In this document: positions 14,572 through 22,243 of the stretch, in pieces
Numbering within the stretch: the stretch's first letter is position 1
Layout: each line of letters starts with the position of its first letter
Position numbers and translations under genes: made by a program
Assembly: GCA_900758845.1 (NCBI GenBank)
Contig: CAAESW010000055.1
Location: 1 to 40,237, forward strand
Reading direction: 5' to 3'
DNA: 40,237 bases
Origin: an uncultured Collinsella sp.
Lineage (GTDB): Bacteria > Actinomycetota > Coriobacteriia > Coriobacteriales > Coriobacteriaceae
Notes under the pieces: generated by a model
Database searches by the model: none
The model's input: only the letters and a program-made list of their open reading frames with translations
What the model was told of the DNA's origin: nothing

Positions 14572-15467
14572 TGAAGCTTTCGCATGAATCCAAGGTACGC
14601 CTGGGTGTTGGCATCGGGGCGTTTGTGCTCATTGTTGGGCTTGTCTTTGGCGTTTCGCGGACATTGATTCATTTTGATGGCCCGTGGGATCTCGACGATG
14701 TTGTATCCGGCCTGTCTGGTATGGACGATGTGGTGGACGAGGGCGATCCTTTGGATGACGGTAACTATTCCGCTCAGCCTCAGCAGCTTTCGAGCGAAAC
14801 CTTTGATGCCGACGCGTTCACATCGCTTGACTTGGACGTGACGTCGGGCACGGTCGAGGTCAAACACGTCTCCGGCGGGCCAGTGCGCGTAATTGAAAGC
14901 GGTCGCGTGGCAACGGGGACCGTTGCCTTCGATGCGGCAACCCAGAACCTGGCCGAAATCAAGGGCTCTACACTCAAGATTAGCCAGTTCGACTGCGATG
15001 ACGAGCGCGCCATTGACCGCACGGTTACCGTCGAACTGCCGAGCGAAGTTGCCGATAACATGGTGGGCATTACAGCGAATGTAGGATCGGGTGACCTGAC
15101 GGTCGCGGGCATTGCGTGTCATGACCTCAACCTGACTTTGGACTCTGGAGACGTTGAGTTTACGGGCACCGTGACCGATACCCTGAATGCCGAGGTCGGT
15201 TCGGGCGATGTGACGTTCGAGCTCTACCAGGCCCCCGCGAAGTCGATGGACGTGAATGTGGGCTCGGGCGATGTGGAGATGACGGTTCCGAACTCGACGG
15301 GCTTTAAGGCGAGCCTCACCTTGGGCAGCGGCGACTTCGAGAGCGATTTCCTTCCGCTTGGCTACGACGGCGAGACCATTTTGAATCTTGAATTCGATAA
15401 CGGCGATAAGTCTGCTACGTATCGTTTTGAGGTCGGTTCGGGCGACATGTCGTTTGATCCGGAGTGA
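14568..15467 (+). CDS. Membrane-anchored DUF4097 beta-repeat protein
   Basis: A 299-residue protein with an N-terminal membrane anchor (about residues 10-32) and a Gly/Asp-rich linker. The extracellular beta-helix-like part is of the DUF4097 type, with at least six repeats built on V-x-SGDV: ANVGSGDLTV, LDSGDVEF, EVGSGDVTF, NVGSGDVEM, LGSGDFES and EVGSGDMSF. Such proteins are common next to membrane regulators of the envelope-stress kind, but their biochemical role is not known. It is the second gene of a coupled pair with the XRE-membrane protein. The start is ATG at 14568 or 14571; translation probably depends on termination of the upstream gene. Confidence 0.82.
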   Translation: MMKLSHESKVRLGVGIGAFVLIVGLVFGVSRTLIHFDGPWDLDDVVSGLSGMDDVVDEGDPLDDGNYSAQPQQLSSETFDADAFTSLDLDVTSGTVEVKHVSGGPVRVIESGRVATGTVAFDAATQNLAEIKGSTLKISQFDCDDERAIDRTVTVELPSEVADNMVGITANVGSGDLTVAGIACHDLNLTLDSGDVEFTGTVTDTLNAEVGSGDVTFELYQAPAKSMDVNVGSGDVEMTVPNSTGFKASLTLGSGDFESDFLPLGYDGETILNLEFDNGDKSATYRFEVGSGDMSFDPE

Positions 15468-15514
15468 CATGCGGTTTTCGGAGATCGGTACATATAGGCA
15501 TGCTCTTTGATGGA

Positions 15515-15552
15515 GGCGCCGGAGCCGTGACGGGCTTCGGCGCCTTTGCCTT
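15515..15552 (+). terminator. Terminator of the XRE-DUF4097 operon
   Basis: GGCGCCGGAGCC (from 15515) pairs with GGCTTCGGCGCC (ending 15544), with one mismatched or wobble pair. TTTGCCTTT follows. The T-run overlaps the presumed promoter region of elp3. Confidence 0.7.
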
Positions 15553-15558
15553 TACAAT
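15553..15558 (+). promoter_or_regulatory. -10 box suggesting a leaderless elp3 transcript
   Basis: TACAAT ends seven bases before the elp3 ATG at 15565, so transcription would begin at or next to the start codon. No Shine-Dalgarno sequence has normal spacing: GGGGA ends only one base before the ATG. Leaderless mRNAs with a TAnnnT box at this distance are common in actinobacteria. No good -35 is visible. Confidence 0.4.
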
Positions 15559-15564
15559 GGGGAC

Positions 15565-17472
15565 ATGGAACAGATTATCTTGAACATACTCGAGGCTCTG
15601 CGTCGCGGCGAGACCGTGGACGACAAAGCGCTCGTCAAACTGATACATGCCGAGGCGCGCCGTGAGGGCGCCGACAAACGCGATTTGGCCAAGCGCCGTC
15701 TGCTGCCGTTCTACCAGCGGGTTAAACGCGAGGAGCCGGCTCGGTGGGCTGCGTGGAATGTCGATTCCGATCTGGAACGTCAACTGCTGCAGGCGCTGCG
15801 TATGAAGCCGCGCCGAACGGCTTCGGGCGTGGCGACCATTACCGTCATCACCAAGCCGTGGCCGTGCTCGGGCGATTGTCTGTTTTGCCCCAACGATCTG
15901 CGCATGCCCAAAAGCTATCTGCACGCCGAGCCGGCGTGCGCCCGTGCGGAACAAAATTGCTTTGACCCGTATCTGCAGGTGAGCGCTCGTCTGACCGCGC
16001 TTTCGCAGATGGGGCATGCGACCGACAAGATAGAGCTCATCGTGCTCGGTGGCACCTGGAGCGACTATTCGCAAGGGTACCAGACATGGTTTATGTCGGA
16101 GCTCTTCCGTGCACTCAATGATGATGCGGTGGCGGGCGTGGCGGCCAACCCCATGTTGGCGCGTCCGGGCATCAGCCGTGCCGAGGCGGGGCGTCTGCTC
16201 GATGACGCTCCCGCCGATGCCCTGCCGCCGGTGGTAGTAGAGCGCCGCGAGCGCTATCGGGCCGCCGGCATTGCGACAGACGAGGCTGAGCTTGCTGCCG
16301 GCGTTGCCGACGAGCAGGAGCGTGTGGATGCTGCCGTGGGCGGCTATAACCGCGCGGTGCGTCGTCTGTACGGCCCTGGTACGCCGTGGGGCGAGGTTGC
16401 CGAGTGGCAAACGACAACGATGGAAGAGCTCGAGCGCCAGCAGCGTATCAACGAGACGGCGAAGCATCGTGTGGTGGGGCTCGTTATCGAGACGCGCCCC
16501 GATGCTGTAACGCCGCAGGCCCTCACGCTCATCCGCCGCCTGGGCTGCACCAAGATTCAGATGGGTATCCAGAGTCTCGACCAGCACCTGCTCGACATCA
16601 ACGAGCGCCGCATTTCGGTGGCTCAGGTCGAGTGGGCGTTTTCGCTTGCACGCCTGTTTGGCTTTAAGATTCACGCGCATTTTATGCTCAACTTGCTGGG
16701 CGCCACGCCCGAGGGGGACAAGCGCGACTACGAGCGCTTTATGACCGAGGGGGCCTTTATGCCCGACGAGGTCAAGGTCTACCCGTGTGCGCTCATCGAG
16801 GGCTCGCGTTTGGTGGGCTGCTATGAGCGCGGCGAGTGGCGCCCCTATACCGAGGAAGAGCTGCTCGATGTGTTGGCCGACGACATCGTAGTGACGCCGG
16901 CGTTCTGCCGTATCAGCCGTATGATTCGTGACTTTAGCTCCGACGACATCATGGTGGGCAACAAGAAGCCTAATCTGCGTCAGCTCGTTGAGAACCTCCT
17001 AGCTGCTCGGGGTGACGGTGCGACGGTGCGTGAGATTCGCTATCGCGAGATCAGCACGGCGGGTGCCGATCTGGACGAGTTGACCCTTGACGAGGGAGTG
17101 ACGTACGAGACGCCGGTGACGCGCGAGCGCTTTTTGCAGTGGGTGACGCCGCGGGGCAAGATCGCGGGCTTTTTGCGGTTGTCGCTGCCCGACCATTCGT
17201 TTGTTGCCGCGCATGCGGACGAGTTACCGACGACGCCGGACGAGGCGATGATTCGCGAGGTACACGTGTATGGCATGGCGGCACGCGTGGGCGACCAGGG
17301 CCAGGCGGCGCAGCATCACGGGTTGGGGCGTTTGCTCGTAGAGCGTGCGTGCGAGATTGCCCGGGATGCGGGTTATGCGCGTATCAACGTGATTAGCGCG
17401 ATTGGCACACGCGAGTACTATCGCCATCTTGGATTTTATGACCATGGCCTTTATCTGCAAAAGGAGCTCTAG
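15565..17472 (+). CDS. elp3: Elp3: radical-SAM/GNAT tRNA U34 carboxymethyl-forming enzyme
   Basis: A 635-residue enzyme. The radical-SAM domain has C101-x3-C105-x2-C108, followed by the Elp3-specific MPKSYL-x2-EP block and FDPYLQVSARL. The VGLVIETRPDAV strand is at 303-314 and QMGIQSLDQ follows. The C-terminal GNAT domain (about 520-635) has the acetyl-CoA loop QHHGLGRLLVERA and the ending YYRHLGFYDHGLYLQKEL. Elp3 builds cm5U on wobble uridine 34 of tRNA from acetyl-CoA. An insertion of about 100 residues (186-288) separates the parts that are adjacent in usual bacterial and archaeal Elp3, including an extra helical, Glu/Arg/Ala-rich stretch. Translation seems leaderless (see the -10 box). 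The next gene starts at the base after its stop. Confidence 0.93.
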   Translation: MEQIILNILEALRRGETVDDKALVKLIHAEARREGADKRDLAKRRLLPFYQRVKREEPARWAAWNVDSDLERQLLQALRMKPRRTASGVATITVITKPWPCSGDCLFCPNDLRMPKSYLHAEPACARAEQNCFDPYLQVSARLTALSQMGHATDKIELIVLGGTWSDYSQGYQTWFMSELFRALNDDAVAGVAANPMLARPGISRAEAGRLLDDAPADALPPVVVERRERYRAAGIATDEAELAAGVADEQERVDAAVGGYNRAVRRLYGPGTPWGEVAEWQTTTMEELERQQRINETAKHRVVGLVIETRPDAVTPQALTLIRRLGCTKIQMGIQSLDQHLLDINERRISVAQVEWAFSLARLFGFKIHAHFMLNLLGATPEGDKRDYERFMTEGAFMPDEVKVYPCALIEGSRLVGCYERGEWRPYTEEELLDVLADDIVVTPAFCRISRMIRDFSSDDIMVGNKKPNLRQLVENLLAARGDGATVREIRYREISTAGADLDELTLDEGVTYETPVTRERFLQWVTPRGKIAGFLRLSLPDHSFVAAHADELPTTPDEAMIREVHVYGMAARVGDQGQAAQHHGLGRLLVERACEIARDAGYARINVISAIGTREYYRHLGFYDHGLYLQKEL

Positions 17473-18351
17473 ATGAACAAGCCGAGTGTTTCTGCCGGCG
17501 TCGTTGCCGGCGTTGCTCTGGGAGCCGCGGCGCTTGGTGCGGCCGCTGTCGCTGTTCGTGCTGCCTGTCTGCAGGTTGCGCGAACCCGCAATGGGTTGGC
17601 GCGTGTGAAGCGCGTCCACGACGAGGGCGGCGATGAAGTCCGCGTATTGGTGCAAGGCGGCGTCTACCAAAGCGCGAGTTACGTTGGCGAGCGTTGGGCT
17701 GAGCCCGTCTTTGCGTACTATCGTGCGTTTGACGACGTGTTTGAGGCCGAGGATGCGATGCTTGACGCTTATGGTCACGGTATCGACCGCATGCTTATGC
17801 TGGGCGGCGGCGGGTTTGCCTATCCCAAGTTCGCGCTGATGTCGCACGAGGGTTTGCGCGTGGACGTCATCGAGTATGACGGAGAGATTACGCGCCTGGC
17901 GCGCCGCTGGTTCTACCTAGACGAGCTGGAGCGCGCGGCGGGCGACCGCCTGCGGGTGATAACCGCTGAGGCTCGCTCGTATCTGGGTGTGACGAGCGTG
18001 GGCCATCGTCGCTACGACGTGGTCGTGAGCGATTGCTTTGGTGGTGCCGAGCCCGTGCGCGAGCTGGCGACCGTTGAGGCGCTGCGCCTGGTGCGGGGCA
18101 GTCTGAACCCCGGCGGCATCTACGTTGCCAATATCGTGAGCGCAAACGAGGGGAGCGATGCGACGTTCCTGCGCGCCTGCGCTGCCACGGCACTCGAGGT
18201 ATTCGTCCACGCCTGGGTAGTCCCATGTGGCGATGCGAAGTTCGGCGGCGAGGAAAACTACCTGCTCATCGCCAGCGACGGCAACTACGCCTTTGCCGAA
18301 GCCGTGCCCTTCGACACCGACTTCCTCGGCACCGTCCTTCACGACAAATAA
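17473..18351 (+). CDS. Membrane-anchored spermidine-synthase-fold protein
   Basis: A 292-residue protein starting with an Ala/Val-rich hydrophobic segment (about 7-33), either a signal anchor or an uncleaved signal. A spermidine-synthase-like Rossmann domain follows: LVQGGVYQSASYV, MLMLGGGGFAYPKF, VDVIEYDGEITRLA, RYDVVVSDCFGG and a GGIYVANIVS strand. In true aminopropyltransferases the strand after YDV reads DxxDP with a catalytic second Asp. Here it is SDCFGG, so polyamine synthesis is doubtful and another SAM-dependent reaction is more likely. The ATG follows the elp3 stop directly, and AAGGAG inside the end of elp3 serves as its ribosome site, so the two are co-transcribed. Confidence 0.75.
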   Translation: MNKPSVSAGVVAGVALGAAALGAAAVAVRAACLQVARTRNGLARVKRVHDEGGDEVRVLVQGGVYQSASYVGERWAEPVFAYYRAFDDVFEAEDAMLDAYGHGIDRMLMLGGGGFAYPKFALMSHEGLRVDVIEYDGEITRLARRWFYLDELERAAGDRLRVITAEARSYLGVTSVGHRRYDVVVSDCFGGAEPVRELATVEALRLVRGSLNPGGIYVANIVSANEGSDATFLRACAATALEVFVHAWVVPCGDAKFGGEENYLLIASDGNYAFAEAVPFDTDFLGTVLHDK

Positions 18352-18377
18352 GTCTCCCCGTCCCAAAAAGACTGGTC

Positions 18378-20822
18378 TTAGGCGTGGTCGCGCCAGCTGA
18401 GGACGCACTGCTTCATACCCTCGATGTCGAGCACGCCTTCGGCAAAGCCCTTGCGCACGAGCTCTTCGGGGACAAACTCGTCGTAGCGGTCAAAGTAAGG
18501 CACCTCGCCAGGATAGACGAGCTCGATAGGATCGAAATCTTTCTCGGCCTCGGCGGCGAGCACCTCAAAGAACGTCTCCTCGTCGGCCTTCATCTTAAAC
18601 TGCATAAAGTACGGGCGTGACGGGTCGAGTCCGCGAAGGCCCAGCTCCGCGGCACACTTAATCTTGAGCATACGCTCGAGTGCCAAAAAGGCGTAGCTGC
18701 CCAGCCAGGGGAGGAGCGCCCAGGTGTCGCCGCCCAGGTTAATGAGCGGCTTAGCTCCCGCACCCGAAATCTCAGCCGTATGGCGAGCCTGCGCCAAGCG
18801 GGCCCGCGCGTTACCCATAAGGTACGGATACGCGGCATGTTCGTTGAGCGCCTTGCGCATGCGCTCGAGCACATGCGTATTGATGTCACCGGGGCAGTCG
18901 CCAAAGTAGGCCGGCACACGGCCCTTGACCTGCGTGGCAAAGACGGTATGACGCTTCCAGTCCACTTCCTCGACAATCCAACAGTGTCCGGCGATGGCGA
19001 TGCGCTCACCGGGCGGTGGCGGATTGACGATCGTGCCCAGCTCGGCCGATTCGCTGCGAACGGTGAACTCCTCGTTTTCCTGGAACACGGCGTAGAACTT
19101 AAAGTTGTTAATGATGCGTTCGCCCGCGAGGCCCACGATGAGCCCGCCGCCCTCGGTGACTTGGATGTGGTCGATCTTGATGAGGTGGCGCAGCAGTACG
19201 CGATAGTCATCGGCCGAGATGCGATGGAAATAGCTGAGTGTGAGCACGCGCTGGGCAAGCTCTGCCGGCGTGAGTTCGCCGGTACTGGCAAGCGTCGACA
19301 TAGTCTGGTGGTAGAGCAGGCTGTAGGGGAGTCGATCGAGCTCGGGCGGCTCGACCCACTTTTCCTCGCGATAGAGTTGTACGAGCGCGATGCCCTGCAG
19401 GAGCTTCCACGGAATGGTCTCGGGCATCATCGTGCGCGGCTCGGGCTCTTCCTCGCGCATGACAAACCACATCTCGGGTGGAAGATCGCGGCGTCCCGTG
19501 CGGCCCATTCGCTGCAAAAAGGAGCTGACGGTAAACGGCGCGTCGATCTGGAAGGCACGCTCCAGACGGCCGATATCGATGCCAAGCTCAAGCGTAGAGG
19601 TGGTGACGGTCGTCTGTGCCTGTTCCTCGTCGCGCATAAGCTCTTCTGCCGTCTCGCGTAACGATGCCGAAAGATTGCCGTGATGGATGAGAAAGCGGTC
19701 GGGCTCGTGTCGGCTCTCGCAGTAGCTACGCAGCATGGAGCACACAGCCTCCGCCTCCTCGCGCGAGTTGGCAAAGACCAGGCACTTGCGGCCGCGGGTG
19801 TGTTCGAAGATATAGCCCATGCCGGGGTCGGCGTTGTCTGGTGCTGTGTCGGTTGGATTGAGTAATGCCTGTTCGGGTGCTCGGGGGATGTCGACTTCGC
19901 CCTCGGGGGCCGAGGAAGTTTGGCGGTCCTTGGGAGCGGCCTTGCCCCGTGCCCGCTCACGACGTTGACGGCGCTCCTCTTGTGTGAGCTGTCCGCTGTG
20001 ACGCATGTCTTGGGTGCCGGCGGGCAGTGTCGCGGGTGCCGCTGCCTCAATGCGCTCGCACGCAAACACTTCGGCCTCTTGAGGACCCATGCTCTCGAAT
20101 CCCCGCTGCTGTGCCTGGGGACCCGAGTTGTAGAAGTGCTCCATGGAGATGCGCCACACGCGGCGCGGCTCCTCAAAACGGGGGATAACGCAGTCGCGTC
20201 CCGTTCCCTGTGAGAGAAAAGCGCCCGTGCGCTCGGGGTCGCCGATGGTAGCGGAAAGGCCAATGCGACGGGGCTGCACGCCTGCCATGCGCGACAGGCG
20301 CTCAATAAGGCAGAGCGTCTGCCCGCCTCGATCGCCGCGCATAAGCGAATGGACCTCGTCAATGACCACATAGCGCAGATCGCAGAACATGCGCGGGATC
20401 GCCATATGCTTATGGATCAGGAGTGCCTCTAGCGACTCGGGCGTAATCTGCAAGATGCCGCTCGGTTTTTTGATGAGCTTAGCCTTGTGCGATTGCGAGA
20501 CGTCGCCATGCCAGTGCCAGACGGGGATGTCGGCTTCTTCGCATAGGTCATTGAGACGGACGAACTGATCATTGATGAGTGCCTTGAGGGGGCCGATGTA
20601 GAGGGCGCCAACGCTTGCGGGCGGGCTCTCCCAAAACTCGGTCAGGATGGGAAAGAAGGCTGCCTCGGTTTTGCCGGAAGCTGTGGATGCCGTCAGGAGC
20701 ACATTGTCTTGCGTGTTAAAGATAGCATCTGCCGCCGCAACCTGAATGGAGCGCAGGCTCTCCCAATCGTGGGAGTAGATGAAGTCTTGGATAAACGGGG
20801 CGTAGCGGTCAAAAGCGTTCAC
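18378..20822 (-). CDS. Lhr/BrxHI-like DEAD/DEAH helicase
   Basis: An 814-residue superfamily 2 helicase: Walker A TASTASGKTEA (44-54), YIGPLKALIND, DEVH (155-158), GLSATIGD (188-195), LVFANSREEAEAV, TTSTLELGIDIGRL and QRMGRTGRRD (437-446). The order and the ELGIDIG/GRTGRR forms are those of Lhr-type helicases, which include BrxHI of type 2 BREX. An unusual charged, disordered insert of about 100 residues (235-335) separates the two RecA domains. The GTG start at 20822 is chosen because GAAAGGAGG lies four bases upstream. It is the third gene of the TerB-N/BrxD-like/helicase operon, 116 bases after the ATPase gene, the gap being occupied by a REP-like hairpin. It probably remodels DNA or RNA under control of the ATPase partner. 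Confidence 0.88.
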   Translation of the reverse strand: MNAFDRYAPFIQDFIYSHDWESLRSIQVAAADAIFNTQDNVLLTASTASGKTEAAFFPILTEFWESPPASVGALYIGPLKALINDQFVRLNDLCEEADIPVWHWHGDVSQSHKAKLIKKPSGILQITPESLEALLIHKHMAIPRMFCDLRYVVIDEVHSLMRGDRGGQTLCLIERLSRMAGVQPRRIGLSATIGDPERTGAFLSQGTGRDCVIPRFEEPRRVWRISMEHFYNSGPQAQQRGFESMGPQEAEVFACERIEAAAPATLPAGTQDMRHSGQLTQEERRQRRERARGKAAPKDRQTSSAPEGEVDIPRAPEQALLNPTDTAPDNADPGMGYIFEHTRGRKCLVFANSREEAEAVCSMLRSYCESRHEPDRFLIHHGNLSASLRETAEELMRDEEQAQTTVTTSTLELGIDIGRLERAFQIDAPFTVSSFLQRMGRTGRRDLPPEMWFVMREEEPEPRTMMPETIPWKLLQGIALVQLYREEKWVEPPELDRLPYSLLYHQTMSTLASTGELTPAELAQRVLTLSYFHRISADDYRVLLRHLIKIDHIQVTEGGGLIVGLAGERIINNFKFYAVFQENEEFTVRSESAELGTIVNPPPPGERIAIAGHCWIVEEVDWKRHTVFATQVKGRVPAYFGDCPGDINTHVLERMRKALNEHAAYPYLMGNARARLAQARHTAEISGAGAKPLINLGGDTWALLPWLGSYAFLALERMLKIKCAAELGLRGLDPSRPYFMQFKMKADEETFFEVLAAEAEKDFDPIELVYPGEVPYFDRYDEFVPEELVRKGFAEGVLDIEGMKQCVLSWRDHA

Positions 20823-20903
20823 GGGGCCTCCTTTCAAAAGCGAATCTCTCAATGCGGCGGGCAGTGGCTTGCTGCATGACTGCCTCAACGTTTGCCCAGA
20901 TAA

Positions 20904-20940
20904 AACCTGCCAAAATAAACCTGTCCCTATTTGGCAGGTT
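20904..20940. repeat. REP-like stem-loop with GGGACAGG apex
   Basis: A 13-bp stem (AACCTGCCAAAATA from 20904, with one bulged A, against TATTTGGCAGGTT ending 20940) encloses AACCTGTCCC. On the minus strand the apex reads GGGACAGGTT, like the apex of the 6783-6835 hairpin. It overlaps the stop codon of the BrxD-like gene (20939-20941). It lies between that gene and the helicase gene, where it could stabilise or attenuate the mRNA. Confidence 0.6.
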
Positions 20941-22243
20941 AGATGGTGAATTCGGCGAAGTTACGGTCGCCGCCTGCGGTGTCGGTGTCGCCTGTTGCGG
21001 TTGCCGGCGCCAGCGCGTCGCCGCCGACGCTTTGCAGTAACTCGGCCACGTTGGCATCGGGGTTTTGGCATAGGATGTCGAGCAGCTCGATAAAGTCGCG
21101 AATGACTTCACGCGGCGTCAAATGCGTGTCGGCTCCCACGCGACCGAACTCGATCTTGAGGAAGTCCACCAAGTCGTTCTCGGTAAGCGTGGGCGTCCAG
21201 CCAAAGTAGCCGGCATGGATCTGCATGAGTTTTTCGATCAGCACCAGCAGCTCCTCGTAGGTGAGTGGCTGCAGACGGATGATGGGCGCGAGCATGTCCT
21301 TAAGGTCCTCGCGCGCAAAGCGACCCTGAGCGAGCCGGCTGCGCAGAGCCTCGTAGGAGAACACGCCGCGGCGACGGTCTTCGATGGAGGTTGGCGTGCC
21401 GCCCATGATCATGCCCAGGTACTGCGCTTTGCCCTGGAGCGTGTCGTTGTACATGGTCAGGATTTTCTCGTAGTTGTACTGGCGCGTGATGGCGTTGGGA
21501 ATCTTATACAGATTCACGAGTTCGTCGATGAGCACCAGCATGCCCTTGTAGCCGCTGCAAACCAAAAAACGCGCGATGAGTTTGACGTAGTCGTACCAGT
21601 CGTCATCGCTGATGATGGTTGAGGACCCCAGTTCGGCGCGAGCCTCGCTCTTGGAGCGGTATTCGCCGCGGATCCATTTGGTCACGCGGCTCATGGTCTC
21701 TTCGTCGCCCTCGGATACGGCCGTGCGATAGCGGCGGAGCATGCGGGAGAAGTCGAAGCCGTGGACCATCTCCTCGAGCGGGGCCAGTTGGGCATTGACG
21801 ACCGACTCTTCGACCTCGGCACACGAGGCGACCCAGCGATCCAGGATAAGGTTGAGCGCACCGCCCTCGGGGCGCGTTTTAGTCGATATATTGCGGATGA
21901 GCTCGCGGTAGGTGGCAAGGCCCTGCCCCTGACCGCCCTGCAGGCGGCGCTCAGGGGATAGGTCGGCATCGGCGACGACGAATCCCTCGCCCATGGCGTG
22001 CGTGCGGATGGTCTGGAGCAAGAAACTTTTGCCGGCGCCGTAGCGACCGACTAAAAAGCGGAAGCTCGCGCCGCCATCGGCGATGAGACTCAAATCGGTG
22101 AGCAGGGCGCGAATCTCGACCTCGCGTCCCACGGTGATATAGGGAAGCCCGATGCGCGGGACCACGCCGCCCTTGAGCGAGTTGAGAATGACGGCGGCGA
22201 CGCGTTTGGGTACGCGGGGCGCTGCGGATGCGGTGTCACTCAT
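20939..22243 (-). CDS. BrxD-like ATP-binding protein (DUF2791)
   Basis: A 434-residue P-loop ATPase of the BREX BrxD/DUF2791 family, at the family's usual length. Walker A is GRYGAGKS (66-73), with the conserved preceding FRFLV strand and following FLLQTIR helix. Walker B is GMLVLIDEL (234-242). Later come the sensor-like GMIMGGTPTSIED and the YEALRSRL helix. The N-terminal IGLPYITVGRE loop is also typical. The start codon overlaps the end of the TerB-N gene by eight bases (ATGAGTGA), so they are coupled. BrxD accompanies the BrxHI helicase in type 2 BREX, where its exact action is unknown. Here no BREX methylase, PglZ or PglW is nearby, so it belongs to a different, smaller system. Confidence 0.88.
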   Translation of the reverse strand: MSDTASAAPRVPKRVAAVILNSLKGGVVPRIGLPYITVGREVEIRALLTDLSLIADGGASFRFLVGRYGAGKSFLLQTIRTHAMGEGFVVADADLSPERRLQGGQGQGLATYRELIRNISTKTRPEGGALNLILDRWVASCAEVEESVVNAQLAPLEEMVHGFDFSRMLRRYRTAVSEGDEETMSRVTKWIRGEYRSKSEARAELGSSTIISDDDWYDYVKLIARFLVCSGYKGMLVLIDELVNLYKIPNAITRQYNYEKILTMYNDTLQGKAQYLGMIMGGTPTSIEDRRRGVFSYEALRSRLAQGRFAREDLKDMLAPIIRLQPLTYEELLVLIEKLMQIHAGYFGWTPTLTENDLVDFLKIEFGRVGADTHLTPREVIRDFIELLDILCQNPDANVAELLQSVGGDALAPATATGDTDTAGGDRNFAEFTI

